64,000 bases of DNA from Sphaerolaimus hirsutus (Eukaryota; Nematoda; Chromadorea; Monhysterida; Sphaerolaimidae), in NCBI GenBank assembly GCA_964036195.1, contig OZ038454.1, positions 21,004,315 to 21,068,314 on the forward strand. The letters are read 5' to 3'. A program made the position numbers and the translations under genes. Under the pieces are notes generated by a model. The model was not told where the DNA came from. It searched no databases and saw only the letters and a program-made list of their open reading frames with translations. Each line of letters begins with the position of its first letter. The stretch's first letter is position 1. This document shows, piece by piece, positions 1 through 10,159 of the stretch.

Positions 1-1957
1 AGAATTGGACTTTGCTGACCTGTCTAAAAGACACCTGGCACTGGAAAAAGAGCACATTGGTGTGGTGCAGAAACACAGTTATTGCGGGCAAGTAACACAG
101 ACGTTACAACAAAAACAAGAGGAACTAGATAATGTGAGTACTTTTTAGTAAACATACAAAGAATATTTTCTAAATAAGAAAATAGAACACAAAGAGAATT
201 ACCCTCAAAGGTCAAAGAGGTCCACAACTGGGATCCCTGGGTTCATGAAGCCTCGCGTGACATGCGTCGAGGACGGAGACTGAATGTCACTGCCGAAAGT
301 TTCACAGTGGAAAACCAACATGAATGTAACTTAGATTAATTAAAAAAATTTTTGTAACAAATTCTCCATGAATTAATCAAATTACAACCAAATTCCAAAT
401 CATGAAGGCAATGAAATGTGCCGTTTGCGACCACTGGATTGTGGAGAACTGGTAAAAGCCTCCAATGTAGACCACATTGGATTTGCAACCAAATTGGCAC
501 AATCAAACATGACATTGCCATCACCGGACACCATCCGCTTCAAAATCCGAAACACTGAAATGCACGGGAAATTAAAATTCAAGAAAAAGAGCCATACAGA
601 AATCAAACCAGGTTAATTAAAAAGTAATATACCCCGGTTTATTTAATTAAAATGTAAAAAAGAACAGAAACCCGGAAAATTTTTAACCAAAGACGTTGGC
701 CAAAAGAATATCCAATATCCAATATCCGCTTTTTCCATTTTATCATTTTAATCGAAAATTGCAGTACACAATGTGAGCCAAGGACAAGGAATTGGTGACT
801 ATTTGGTCAGCAGGGCCCAAATGGACCCCCATCAAATTTCCAAACATTTGACCGATAGAAACAATGATTACGGTGGTGGGAAAACCAGGGGACACCGGGG
901 CACATTTCGGGGAAAGAGGTTCCAATCCCACAGGCCATACAGAAACAGGGCTAAGTCCCGCTCAACGCACTGGACCGATGCGAATAATTCAGCGGATGAA
1001 GATGACTCTGAGGTTTGCTGAAATGTAAATTCATGTAAACCATCGTTTTACCATAAAAACTATGCTTTCAGCATAAAACACGGCATTTTACCATAAAATA
1101 TGCTCAGACGCCAATCCATGTAAAACATCGTTTTACCATAAAAACTACGTTTTCACCATAAAACACATCGTTTTACCATAAAATTTATAGTTCCACCATA
1201 AAACCTATTGTTTCGCTATAAATCAGCATGCTTGCTTGAGTAAATACTGAATCTAAATGATCTTCGAATATTTATAGCCCTACTCGGTAATGGGACCGCC
1301 AAGGCGACAGCCAATTGCATGCTCAACCCCGGCATTGTCAGAAATCATGCCTGGAAATGAAAATCACTCAGCCTTCGAAGCTGCTGTACAAGTGGCTGCA
1401 GCGAAATTGGCAAAAACAATGCATGCAACTGCAAATACAACTGGTGTTTCCATGACACAACATTTGGGAAATCTCAATTTGGATAAATCACAAATAACGC
1501 CAGTGCCAATGGAAAAACAGTCAGGTGTCACCTTCTACACCGCAAATTGCTCAACCGCAACCGCTTTGGGTCCTAATGAAGAATTCGGTGCAAGCGATGA
1601 AACTATGCATAATGTGTCCACAATGTTGTTGCGCGTGCCCGATACACCTTTGGCCCCATTAACATGTCAGTAGTATATTTTTTGCATTGAACCGTTAAAC
1701 TAAAATATAGTTATGCTAAATGCTAAAACGCTACAGTGCAAAGCGATTGAGTATTACCCAGACTATCTCCCTCCCATTTTCCCTACATCTTTTCCTCTAC
1801 TGTCACGCCATCTAAACATATCCATCACTTTTTAGCATCCACACCGTTCACCGCGGCCAGCTCGTCAACATCTCCGACTACATCAACATCGCCCACAACC
1901 ACTACACCCCAGGAAGATAACCCCTTGTTGTTCACTCAGAGAGAGCCCGCAGAATAG
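1..1957 (+). CDS. 3' exons of an unrecognised coiled-coil and RG-rich protein gene (partial)
   Basis: I do not recognise this gene. The proposed exons are: up to 133 (donor GTGAGT), about 408-611, 765-1012, 1278-1665 and 1836-1957 (stop TAG at 1955). Phases are consistent from the second exon on: 611 leaves one base completed by TA at 765, 1012 to 1278 is phase 0, and 1665 leaves T completed by CA at 1836. The first segment is Lys/Glu/Gln-rich and coiled-coil-like (ending QQKQEELDN). The 765-1012 exon is Arg/Gly/His-rich with an acidic end (SADEDDSE), which resembles RNA-binding tails. The last exon is Ser/Thr/Pro-rich and ends QREPAE. The acceptor near 407 has a poor pyrimidine tract, and the join from 133 to 408 is out of phase. 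At least one small exon between them is therefore missing from this model; an open frame at about 211-333 is a candidate. The donor at 1666 (GTCAGT) is weak, and reading through it would stop at 1673. Confidence 0.5.
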
Positions 1958-2233
1958 GTTGAAAAGTGATTGTCAAAACTTCTTGGATAGGAAGGTGTTA
2001 ATATGATGAATGGATTAGTTTGATATGTGATATTATATGACATATCCTATGTGATAGTATTTAATGCTTCTCCACCCTCGTAAAAAGGGACTTACTTGAA
2101 CACTATAAAGTGCATAAAAGTCAACACTTCGACAGCAGCATTGTAAACAGTCATATTAACAACTGAAACGTCTGTCTGTGCTTTCGCTGTTGACAGTTTT
2201 AATAAGTAGCAAACTTAACTTACTAATTCTATA
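1958..2233. other. Downstream flank of the first gene, no gene seen
   Basis: This is AT-rich sequence after the stop at 1957. I see no canonical AATAAA close to the stop, no convincing exon and no element ends. Confidence 0.4.
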
Positions 2234-2856
2234 TACCGTATTACCTCGAAATACCCCCAGGGGGTTTATTATTACGCCAGCAAAATTTGAGGAGGGGATA
2301 ATTCGAGGGGGGGTTTATTCAAGGGGGGTCTACTATTTCGCCAGAACTTTTCGGAAATTCCCCACACGCAGACGTAGAAAAATCAAACAATTACATAGAT
2401 GTATATGTGTTTATAGGCATATATAACTGTATATACCGTATTACCTCGAAATACCCCCAGGGGGTTTTAATTTCGCCAGCAAAATTTTAGGGGGGATAAT
2501 TCGAGGGGGGGGGGTTATTCGAGGGGGGTCTATTATTTCGCCAGAAATTTTCAGAAATTCCCCATACGCAGACGTAGAAAAATCGAACAATTACGTAGAT
2601 GTATAAGTGTTTATAGGCATATATAACTGTATATACACATAAGCCCTTCCCTAACGTCACTTAATCATCACTTTTAACGTCTGTTCTGCATTGTACAGAT
2701 CACAAACTACGGTATTTGTCATGTACGTTCTCTTTACACTCAATTTTAGGGGGGGTATTTCGAGGGGGGGTTTATTATTTCCTCAGCCGAATTTTAGGGG
2801 GGTATTTCGAGGGGGGGGGTTAATTCAAGGGGGGGTTAATTCGAGGTAATACGGTA
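2234..2856. mobile_element. CCGTATT-type MITE with an internal 200-bp tandem duplication
   Basis: The element starts TACCGTATTACCTCGAAATA and ends with the reverse complement (TCGAGGTAATACGGTA). The interior has G-rich blocks of the kind TTCGAGGGGGG. The left 200 bp (2234-2433) is repeated at 2434-2633 with few differences, including its own CCGTATT end. The flanking motif CCCTTCCCTAACGTCACTT occurs at about 2645 and again at about 2866, so part of the element and its flank has been duplicated. No coding capacity is visible. The family duplicates TA on insertion, as shown by the 5141-5581 copy. Confidence 0.75.
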
Positions 2857-2885
2857 CGCAAAAACCCTTCCCTAACGTCACTTCC

Positions 2886-5705
2886 CAAACTTTGAACATC
2901 AATATCTCGGTCATTTGTGAACCGATTTTAGTCATTAAAATGTTAAAATGATCACAAATGTTCGGAGAGTTCATTTTTGAGGTCAAATTGGAGATACACA
3001 TTTGTTTATATATCGATTTAGCCCGATTTCGAAATGCAAAATTTCCGCAAAAGTTTGCTTTTTGAACATGCTATCCTATTCTCCTGATCGAGAGAAACTC
3101 AATGAAACAAAAATGAGATCGATATCCCGTTCCGATCAAAAGTTATGGCGCTTCAAACTTTTCCCTCCCATCCACATAAATAACCACATGCATGCAACTT
3201 CAAAACTCCATATCTCGGCCATTTCTGTGCCTATTTGCACCAATGAACACTTAAAATGATCAGAATGACATGGAGATATCGTTTTTATTCACAGTCTATT
3301 TGCATGCATTTTCATTATGACAATTTAATTCAAGAGTTCACATTAATTTCTTGTATGGGAAATCTGCTGAAATAAACACCTTCCCGATCAAGTCCGGCCC
3401 CCCATTTTTTATTTTACTTCTGACGACCTATCTCCTGTTCTAGGACGCGTCAGAAGCTGAAACTTGGGGTAGATATTGGCGCAACCCCCCTCTACTTCGC
3501 ATGAATTGAAGGGGTCGCGGCGACCCCCTACAGGGTGGGTCGCCGAGTGCAAAAAAAATTTGCAGCTTTTTTAGTGTCCCACACAGGTCCGGCCCCCACT
3601 GATTGCTTTCACTGCGGGTGCCGTACCTCCACCTGTGGGAGGGGTATAAATCTAACATTTTGGGGATGTGTTGCCAACACCCCTCCCCTACTATACACTG
3701 GCCAGGCGGTCTTTGGCAACTCACCACAGTGTGGGGTGTAAAGTTAAAAAAATTTTTAAAATGTTACTGTCCCACACAAGTACAGCATCCAATTGAATTT
3801 CAAAAAATGGACACTTTTGTGTTGTTTTAACACTAATTTGGTTGACAATGTGAAATAAACATGAAATATCCTCTCAAAAATACTTTATCCAACCTAAAAC
3901 TGCCCACCACATGAACCCCTCCCCCCAAGTGGGTGACAAAAAAATTTCTTTTTACAACTTTTTCATCAGACACTTGAACTGCTGGTTTACAATGATTTAT
4001 AGAGGAGGGTTCAATGTTTCAAATTGTGTAAAAAACCTTACCTCAAAAATGCCTTCATAAGAAAATTTGCTGGGGGTAAATTTAAAATTGTGAATTTTGC
4101 CTATTTTTGTTCCTGCAATGATGTCATTTTTACAATTTGAAATTCACCCCCAGCAAATTTTCTTATGAAGGCATTTTTGAGGTAAGATTTTTTACACAAC
4201 TTGAGACGTTTAACCCTCCCCTATAAATTATTGTAAACCAGCCATTCAAGTGTCTAATAAAAAAGTTGTAAAAAGTGATTTTTTTGTCACCCACTTGGGG
4301 GAAGGGGTTCATGTGGTGGCCAGTTTTAGGTTGGATAAGAAATTTTTTAGAGGATATTTCATGCTTATTTCACATTGTCAACCACATTAGTGTTAAAACA
4401 ACACAAAAGTGTCCATTTTTTGGAATTGGATGCTGGACTTGTGTGGGACAGTAACATTTTAATAAATTTTAAACTTTGCACCCCACACTGTGGTGAGTTG
4501 CCAAAAACCGCCTGGCCAGTGTATAGTAGGGGAGGGGTGTTGGCAACACATCCCCAAAATTTTAGATTTATACCCCTCCCACAGCTGGAGATACGGGACC
4601 CGCAGTGTAGGAAATCAACTGGGGGCCGGACCTGTGCGGGACAGTGAAAACGCTGCAAATTTTTTTCACGTATATGGCGACCCCCTCTATAGTGAGTCGC
4701 CGCTGCCCCAGTTATTCATGCGGGGTAGTGGGGGGTTGCGCCTATATACCACCCAAGTTTTAGTATTCCACCCCTCCCGCAACCGGAGATATGGCCTGCG
4801 AAGTGAAAAAAAAGTAGGCGGCCGGACTTGATCGGGAAGGTGTTTATATGGATAATCTGGTACTAAAAACGATATCTCCATGTCATTCTGATCATTTTAA
4901 GTGTTCATTGGTGCAAATAGGCAGAGAAATGGCCGAGATATGGAGTTTTGAAGTTGCATGCATGTGGTTATTTATGTGGATGGGAGGGAAAAGTTTGAAG
5001 CGCCATAACTTTTGATCGGAAAGAGATGTCGATCTCATTTTTGTTTCATTGAGTTTTTCTCGATCAGGAGAATAGGATAGCATGTTCAAAAAGCAAACTT
5101 TTGCGGAAATTCTGCATTTCGAAATCGGGCTTAATCGATATACCGTATTACCTCGAATTATCCCCCCCTTGAATTAACCCCCCCCCTCGAATTAACCCCC
5201 CCTCAAAATCGGCTGGGGAAATAATAAACCCCCCCCTCGAAATACCCCCCCCCCCTTCGGAATGATATACGTCATGTACATAATAAATACGCCATGTATG
5301 CAATATACATGATGTATATTACTGTTTATTTGTATTGCAGCTACACATGGACATGTTTGTGTAGCTAATCTACGTTTTTATGTCCAAATATATCTTGTTT
5401 GGACACATTTATTACCTGTTTTGGGCATGCAAATGCCTACTATTTACTACGATCCTTACGAAATATCCTGACGAAATAATAAGACCCCCCCTCGAATAAA
5501 CCCCCCCTCGAATTAACCCCCCCTCAAATTTTGCTGGCGAAATAATAAACCCCCATGGGGGTATTTCGAGGTAATACGGTATAAACAAATGTGTATCTCC
5601 GATTTGACCTCAGAAATGAACTCTCCGAACATTTGTGATCATTTTAACATTTTAATGACTAAAATCGGTTCACAAATGACCGAGATATTGATGTTCAAAG
5701 TTTGC
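2886..5705. repeat. Large foldback element with arms of about 1.2 kb and more
   Basis: Positions 2886 to about 4098 pair as reverse complement with about 4117 to 5705 around a short centre near 4105. Each arm holds the same modules in mirror order: a motif of the kind ATATCTCGGCCATTT, a CCCTCCC-rich tract and a GGTCGCGGCGACCC-like segment. There is no long open frame with a recognisable domain. The right arm is interrupted by a CCGTATT MITE at 5141-5581. Target duplications at the outer ends were not found. It is probably a foldback transposon or an inverted segmental copy. Confidence 0.7.
5141..5581. mobile_element. CCGTATT MITE nested in the foldback, TA target duplication proven
   Basis: The element runs from CCGTATTACCTCGAATTATC to its inverted end GAGGTAATACGG, with TA on each side. 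The opposite foldback arm (about 3008-3020) has the unoccupied sequence, which reads CGATATATAAAC in this orientation. Here it is split as CGATA-TA, element, TA-TAAAC. This shows a TA duplication, as in Tc1/mariner-type elements. The interior is C-rich with repeated CCCCCCTCGAAT-like units and no open frame. Confidence 0.85.
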
Positions 5706-6533
5706 ATGTTCTCGGCGACACCCAAAAAAACGCAAATGACAGTGTTTTTATAGACCCCCCCTATCTCCGGTCTGGGGTTCGTAGAAAAATTTCGTCGAAA
5801 TCTGAGAGAGCCCCGACCTGAAACCATAATATATCCAAATTTCAACATTTTTCGCCAAGCGGTTCCCTAGTTATTAACACGTGCCAGGGGTAGGACCCCC
5901 CCCCCCTCAAAATGCTAACCCCAAAAACTTCTATGGCTAAAAGGCGACAAGTCCATCCTCCGCTTCCTTTTTTTATTGGAAAAAAACGCAAGAAATGTGA
6001 TAAGTCCACTATGGAAACCGATTTCTAAAGGGCGACAAGTCCATAATTTTCCCATAAGGCAGCCTCGGCTTCCCCGGGAACAAAAATGTTCTCGCGTGCA
6101 AGAAGGCGACAAGTCCGTTTCCCACCCCGAAACAGTTTTGCTCTGACCGAATGGAATTTTATGGACACCCCATTTTTCACATATACGTTGAGATTAGGGG
6201 CTGAGAATTTGACACTTTATTGTCAACATATGGAACTTAATGAAAACCATGAGAAAGCCAAATTGGACATGCACCACGGGCCTGGAATTGGATCGGAAAC
6301 TTAAAATGCGATTTACTCAAAATCACATTTTGTGGACTTGTCGACTTTTAGAATTAGACGCCTCATTTATTTTTATTTGCCTAAACTCCCATGTGAATGC
6401 TAGACATTTTCTATATCAAAGGAATATTTATTTAGTACTTCACCTGTGGACATGCAACCCCGGAGCTGCAGTCTGTAGGTGCTGTAAAGAAATAAGCCTA
6501 GCGTGTTTCAACAACAAATAGACTACCGTATTT
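5706..6533. repeat. Degenerate repeat related to the GACAAGTCC element
   Basis: The stretch contains several GGCGACAAGTCC and GGACTTGTCGAC motifs. Positions 6176-6370 match, in reverse complement, the left part of the element at 21661-22290. It looks like an eroded or partial copy of that element. No gene is seen. Confidence 0.5.
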
Positions 6534-7064
6534 CCTCTATATACCCCCCTCAAGATGGGCATTATGAATTAATAACCCCCCCCCCCCGAAATACCCCCCC
6601 CCCCCAATTGAGTGTAAAGAGGATGACAAAAGCTGCGGTTGATGACCCGTGCAATGCATAACACACGTTGATTGTGTTACGTTAGAATTTTACCATCTAA
6701 AAAAACATACTTATATAAGGCTGTAGACTAGGGTGTCAAAAAAATTTTTTACGGAAAACGGAAAACGGAAAGGTAAAACATTTTCAGCTGCTGGAAAACA
6801 GAAAACGGAAAGGTAAAAAATTTTCCTGCGGAAAGGCGGAAACGGAAAACGGAAACGGAAATTTGACACCCTACTGTAGACTCTTATACATGGTGGTTTT
6901 TGTTGCATTTTTCTACGTCAGCGTACGTTATTAGTACAGGGAGTTAAAAAATTTCTGGCGAAATAAAAAACCCTCGAATTACCCCCCCCCTCCCTCGAAA
7001 TACCCCCTCAAAATTCTTACTCTGAAAAAATTACCCCCTGGGGGTATTTCGAGGAAATACGGTA
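6534..7064. mobile_element. CCGTATT MITE carrying a nested hAT-like MITE
   Basis: It begins TACCGTATTTCCTCTATATA and ends GGGTATTTCGAGGAAATACGGTA, read in two parts. The interior holds C-runs and CCTCGAAATACCCC-type units. The element at 6729-6873 is inserted in its middle. Confidence 0.8.
6729..6873. mobile_element. hAT-like MITE, ends TAGGGTGTCAAA, 8-bp TSD CTGTAGAC
   Basis: The terminal repeats are TAGGGTGTCAAA and TTTGACACCCTA. The direct repeat CTGTAGAC lies at 6721-6728 and 6874-6881. The interior is made of GGAAAACGGAAA units, also found at about 39400-39590 and 40040-40335 in the spacer. Confidence 0.85.
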
Positions 7065-8142
7065 GCTGGAAAAACGCTTTGTTGGACACACGTCGACCCT
7101 CACATGGCCGCCGCGGTTTATCAAAAAAATTAATAGGCGAAGCTCAGGGCTTTTAAAAATTGAAAAGGGCCGTTGGCTTTTAAAAATCCATAGCTCGTAT
7201 TGTATTTCATGGCCTTGTACAAAAAAAATAGAAATCAAATATATACATGGCATCGGGTTAAAGGTGGGTTCACGGCATAACGACAAATAAAAGTTGAAAT
7301 GAGACATTCAGTCTCGTGCTCGACAAATTACAAATACACAAGAGTCAAGAACGTTTAGAGATATCAACCAGAGTTGTTATAACTTGTACGTAAATACGAA
7401 ACTTTTGCAAAAGTACGCATACTGCTAAATACTTTGATTTTTCCCTATGCTTATGAAATAGCCAAGTAAAATACTTTTTTCTCACCCAGTACCTGGGTGA
7501 AATTGCATAAAAGTATTTGTTCGTAATGCAAGCATAAAATCAAGCATTTTCCAGGTATATTATGGGATGTGGGTATGAAGTTAGGTAGAAATTTCAAAGT
7601 TCAACCAAAGATATTTTTTCTCAGTGTAAACAATGCAAAACTGCATAGTTGTTAAAACGTATTTACGTTTACTCAAAAAGTACGTACACTTGAGTACAGA
7701 GTAAATAGGTATGTTTACATATACTTTGAAAAAAGTACCTGTACTCGCTTTTACGTATACTTTTTGAAAGTACTCGAGTACAGAAAACGTATTTCAGATA
7801 GGCTTTGTTATAGGCATTTTCAAGACATAGATGTAGAAAAAGGGAGAAAAAGAAGAAAATAGGGAAAAAAGTCCAGTCCTAGTGCTATTAACCTGTAAAT
7901 TTATGGATTGATATCTCTAAGCAGTCTTGTGTATAAAAATATATTTGCAATTTGTTGAGACTGAATTTCTTGTTTCACCTTTTATTTATCGTTATGCCGT
8001 AAATCCACTTTAACGCAGGCCTCCAAGTGATCATGGCGCCATCTGTACAGCGATGGAATTTCGGTAGGAAAAATTGCGCCAAGTGCCAAGGGCGCCATGG
8101 CTAGTTAAAAAATAACGCCAGGCGCTGAGTGCACATTGTGAC
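7065..8142. repeat. Repeat-derived stretch without genes
   Basis: A partial CAGAGTTGTTA-type element starts near 7370, with GTACTTTTTGAAAGTAC-type subterminal repeats up to about 7800, but no matching right end was found. A GGCGCC-rich patch lies at about 8030-8110. No exon-like segment is visible. Confidence 0.45.
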
Positions 8143-8279
8143 CAGGGTTGGCAAAATTTCAGAAATAAAATAAAATTAAAATAAAATGGAAAATTGAAGA
8201 GTACAATCAAAATTTAATACAGCTTTTATACAATTTTACTACAATTTTAGTAAAAAGAATTTTACCCAAACCAACCCTG
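8143..8279. mobile_element. hAT-like MITE, ends CAGGGTTGG, TSD ATTGTGAC
   Basis: The 137-bp element has ends CAGGGTTGG and CCAACCCTG. The perfect 8-bp direct repeat ATTGTGAC lies at 8135-8142 and 8280-8287. The interior is AT-rich (AAATAAAAT units) and non-coding. Confidence 0.9.
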
Positions 8280-8531
8280 ATTGTGACCAAGGAGGCCAGT
8301 GATGGTTGGCGCCATTTATGACAATGGCATCAGCGTTTTAGGTACCATTTTGATGTTGTGGAAAAATTTTAAGGAAAACGGCGCCATGGCGTCTTTCAAA
8401 AAATGGCGCCAGGCACCAATGATGCAGCAGAAAAAGAGCGTCAAATGCCAATGGCACTTTTTGACGCCCCTGATGGCGCCATTCCATGACTACTGTTACT
8501 GTATATTTAGATATTTTACGTACCTATGGCC

Positions 8532-8724
8532 CTGCGCACACTAGTTTTCACACGAAATTTGAAAACGCATAAATGCGCCAACGACGTGTTTGAGTTTTCC
8601 ACAATGAGTTATTTTTTATCTCCGTCAACTGTACGTTGACGGTCACCTCATTGTAGAAAACTCAAATGCGATCTAAGATGATTGGTGAGTTTTCGAAATT
8701 TCGTGTGAAAACTAGTGTGCGCAG
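8532..8724. mobile_element. Foldback MITE with CTGCGCACACTAG ends
   Basis: Long terminal inverted repeats start CTGCGCACACTAGTTTTCAC and end with the reverse complement. A second inverted pair near the centre (GAGTTTTCCACAATGAG and its partner) makes almost the whole element self-complementary. Confidence 0.75.
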
Positions 8725-8758
8725 GCACTATGTATCTATACGAACGAATACGTGTGTG

Positions 8759-9008
8759 TATACTCCGGTTACTTTACACCTTGCACGCGTGGTTCCCGCT
8801 GGAAGTGTGCCAACGATGGTTGACGCGTCCGAGTTTCATAAAAAGATGACAAAATTGATTGTTGTTATTATGTTATTCATTAACATATTCACATCGATGA
8901 ATTTTTTTCATATTTTCACGGAAATCGCATGATGTAATAATCATTGGCACGCTTCCAACACGAGACATAAATCAGTGCGAGGGTAGAGTATCACGTACGC
9001 CGAGTATA
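8759..9008 (-). mobile_element. 250-bp TATACTC-ended repeat, copy 1
   Basis: The ends are TATACTCC and GAGTATA. Motifs GGAAGCGTGCCAA and TTGGCACGCTTCC lie inside as an inverted pair. The same unit occurs at 13542-13790 and 14663-14907 in the other orientation. It is non-coding. Confidence 0.7.
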
Positions 9009-9380
9009 GCATTTACTGAATGATTGAACATTGTTCATTTAAACCGAGTCGGATAAGATTTAAGTCACATCATTTATCATACTTTTCTTGACTCAGCAAT
9101 GATAAACCAAGCCATATTTACCTAAGTACATCGGTATCTTATTTTTCCAGATTAAACGAAGATAAAGCTAACAATGTATCCAGATACCTGAAACATTCGA
9201 TTTTATTTTATCAAAAATTTTTTGAAGATACAGCGTTCCCAAATCCCGTCTCTAACGTAATCTATCTTCATATTTTTAATTATTTGATATTCGGATATGG
9301 CTCTCGTAAAAGAAAGGGATAGAATGTTGGTGAGGAGAGGCAGCGACTGTCAGGCTTTGATACAGGTGAATAAATACATA
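9009..9380. other. AT-rich stretch, nothing recognised
   Basis: I see no exon, no element ends and no RNA gene in this interval. Confidence 0.4.
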
Positions 9381-9488
9381 TACCGTATTTCTTCCAATAA
9401 AAGGATAATACCTATTTGAGATAAAAAAAATTCCTGATAAAATGGCGAAAAAATAGAAGGGCGGCGTTCTGTTAGAAGAAATACGGTA
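9381..9488. mobile_element. Short CCGTATT MITE variant
   Basis: This 108-bp palindromic element starts TACCGTATTTCTTCCAATAA and ends AGAAGAAATACGGTA. The core contains TCTATTTTTTCG and GGCGTTCT-like motifs, which also occur in the foldback at 36048-36267. Confidence 0.65.
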
Positions 9489-9572
9489 GTTAAAGCTACA
9501 ATTTACATATTTCATATGGCGAGAACTCGGCCGTAAAGTAAACCCGGCCGTAAAGTAAATCCGGCCGTAATG

Positions 9573-9875
9573 CATAGTTGTACAAACGTATTTACGTTTA
9601 CTCGATAAATACGTATACTCGAGTGCTGCGTAAATACGTTTACGTTTCCTCCCGAAAAATACCGGTACTCACTTACTCGCGTACTTTTTGAAAGTACGCG
9701 AGTACAGAAAACGTGATTGAGAACATTTTTTGAGTGTTTACGTTTACTCACCTTTTACACAGCGTTAAAGTAGAAAAATTTTACTTTACGTTTTCTGTAC
9801 TCAGGTGTGACTAAAAATAAAATACTTTATGTTTACGTTTACTTTGAAAAAAGTTCAGTACTTTTAACAACTCTG
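9573..9875. mobile_element. hAT-like MITE of the CAGAGTTG family, TSD CCGTAATG
   Basis: The ends are CATAGTTGTAC and CAACTCTG, and CCGTAATG is repeated at 9565-9572 and 9876-9883. The interior consists of GTAAATACGTTTACTC and AAAGTACTCGAGTAC-type units. It shares these with the elements at 10783-11399 and 42236-43061 and with the transposase relic near 38179. Confidence 0.9.
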
Positions 9876-10159
9876 CCGTAATGATGCCCGGCCTAAAGTA
9901 GCACCCTCTACTTTACGGCCGGACCATCCCCATTTCATATAGTTATCTCTTTTCTCATAAAAAATTCTTGTTGAGGTGTGCTATGATTTAAGTGAAAAAT
10001 CACAAAAATAATTCCCTTCACATTCAACTATTGATGGAGATTAGAAATGATTCATTCTGGGAAACTCAAAAGTGTACAAAAAGGATTTATCAGTTCACGA
10101 ATATGCGACCGTCAGTCAACTGATGTTTAGGCTCAATATGCATTTATTTCCACACGCAG

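Noticed and set aside
393-455. Alternative CxxC-like peptide MKAMKCAVCDHWIVENW at 402-455
   Set aside because: It ends in a stop within the better-supported 408-611 exon, which reads in another frame and joins in phase with the next exon.
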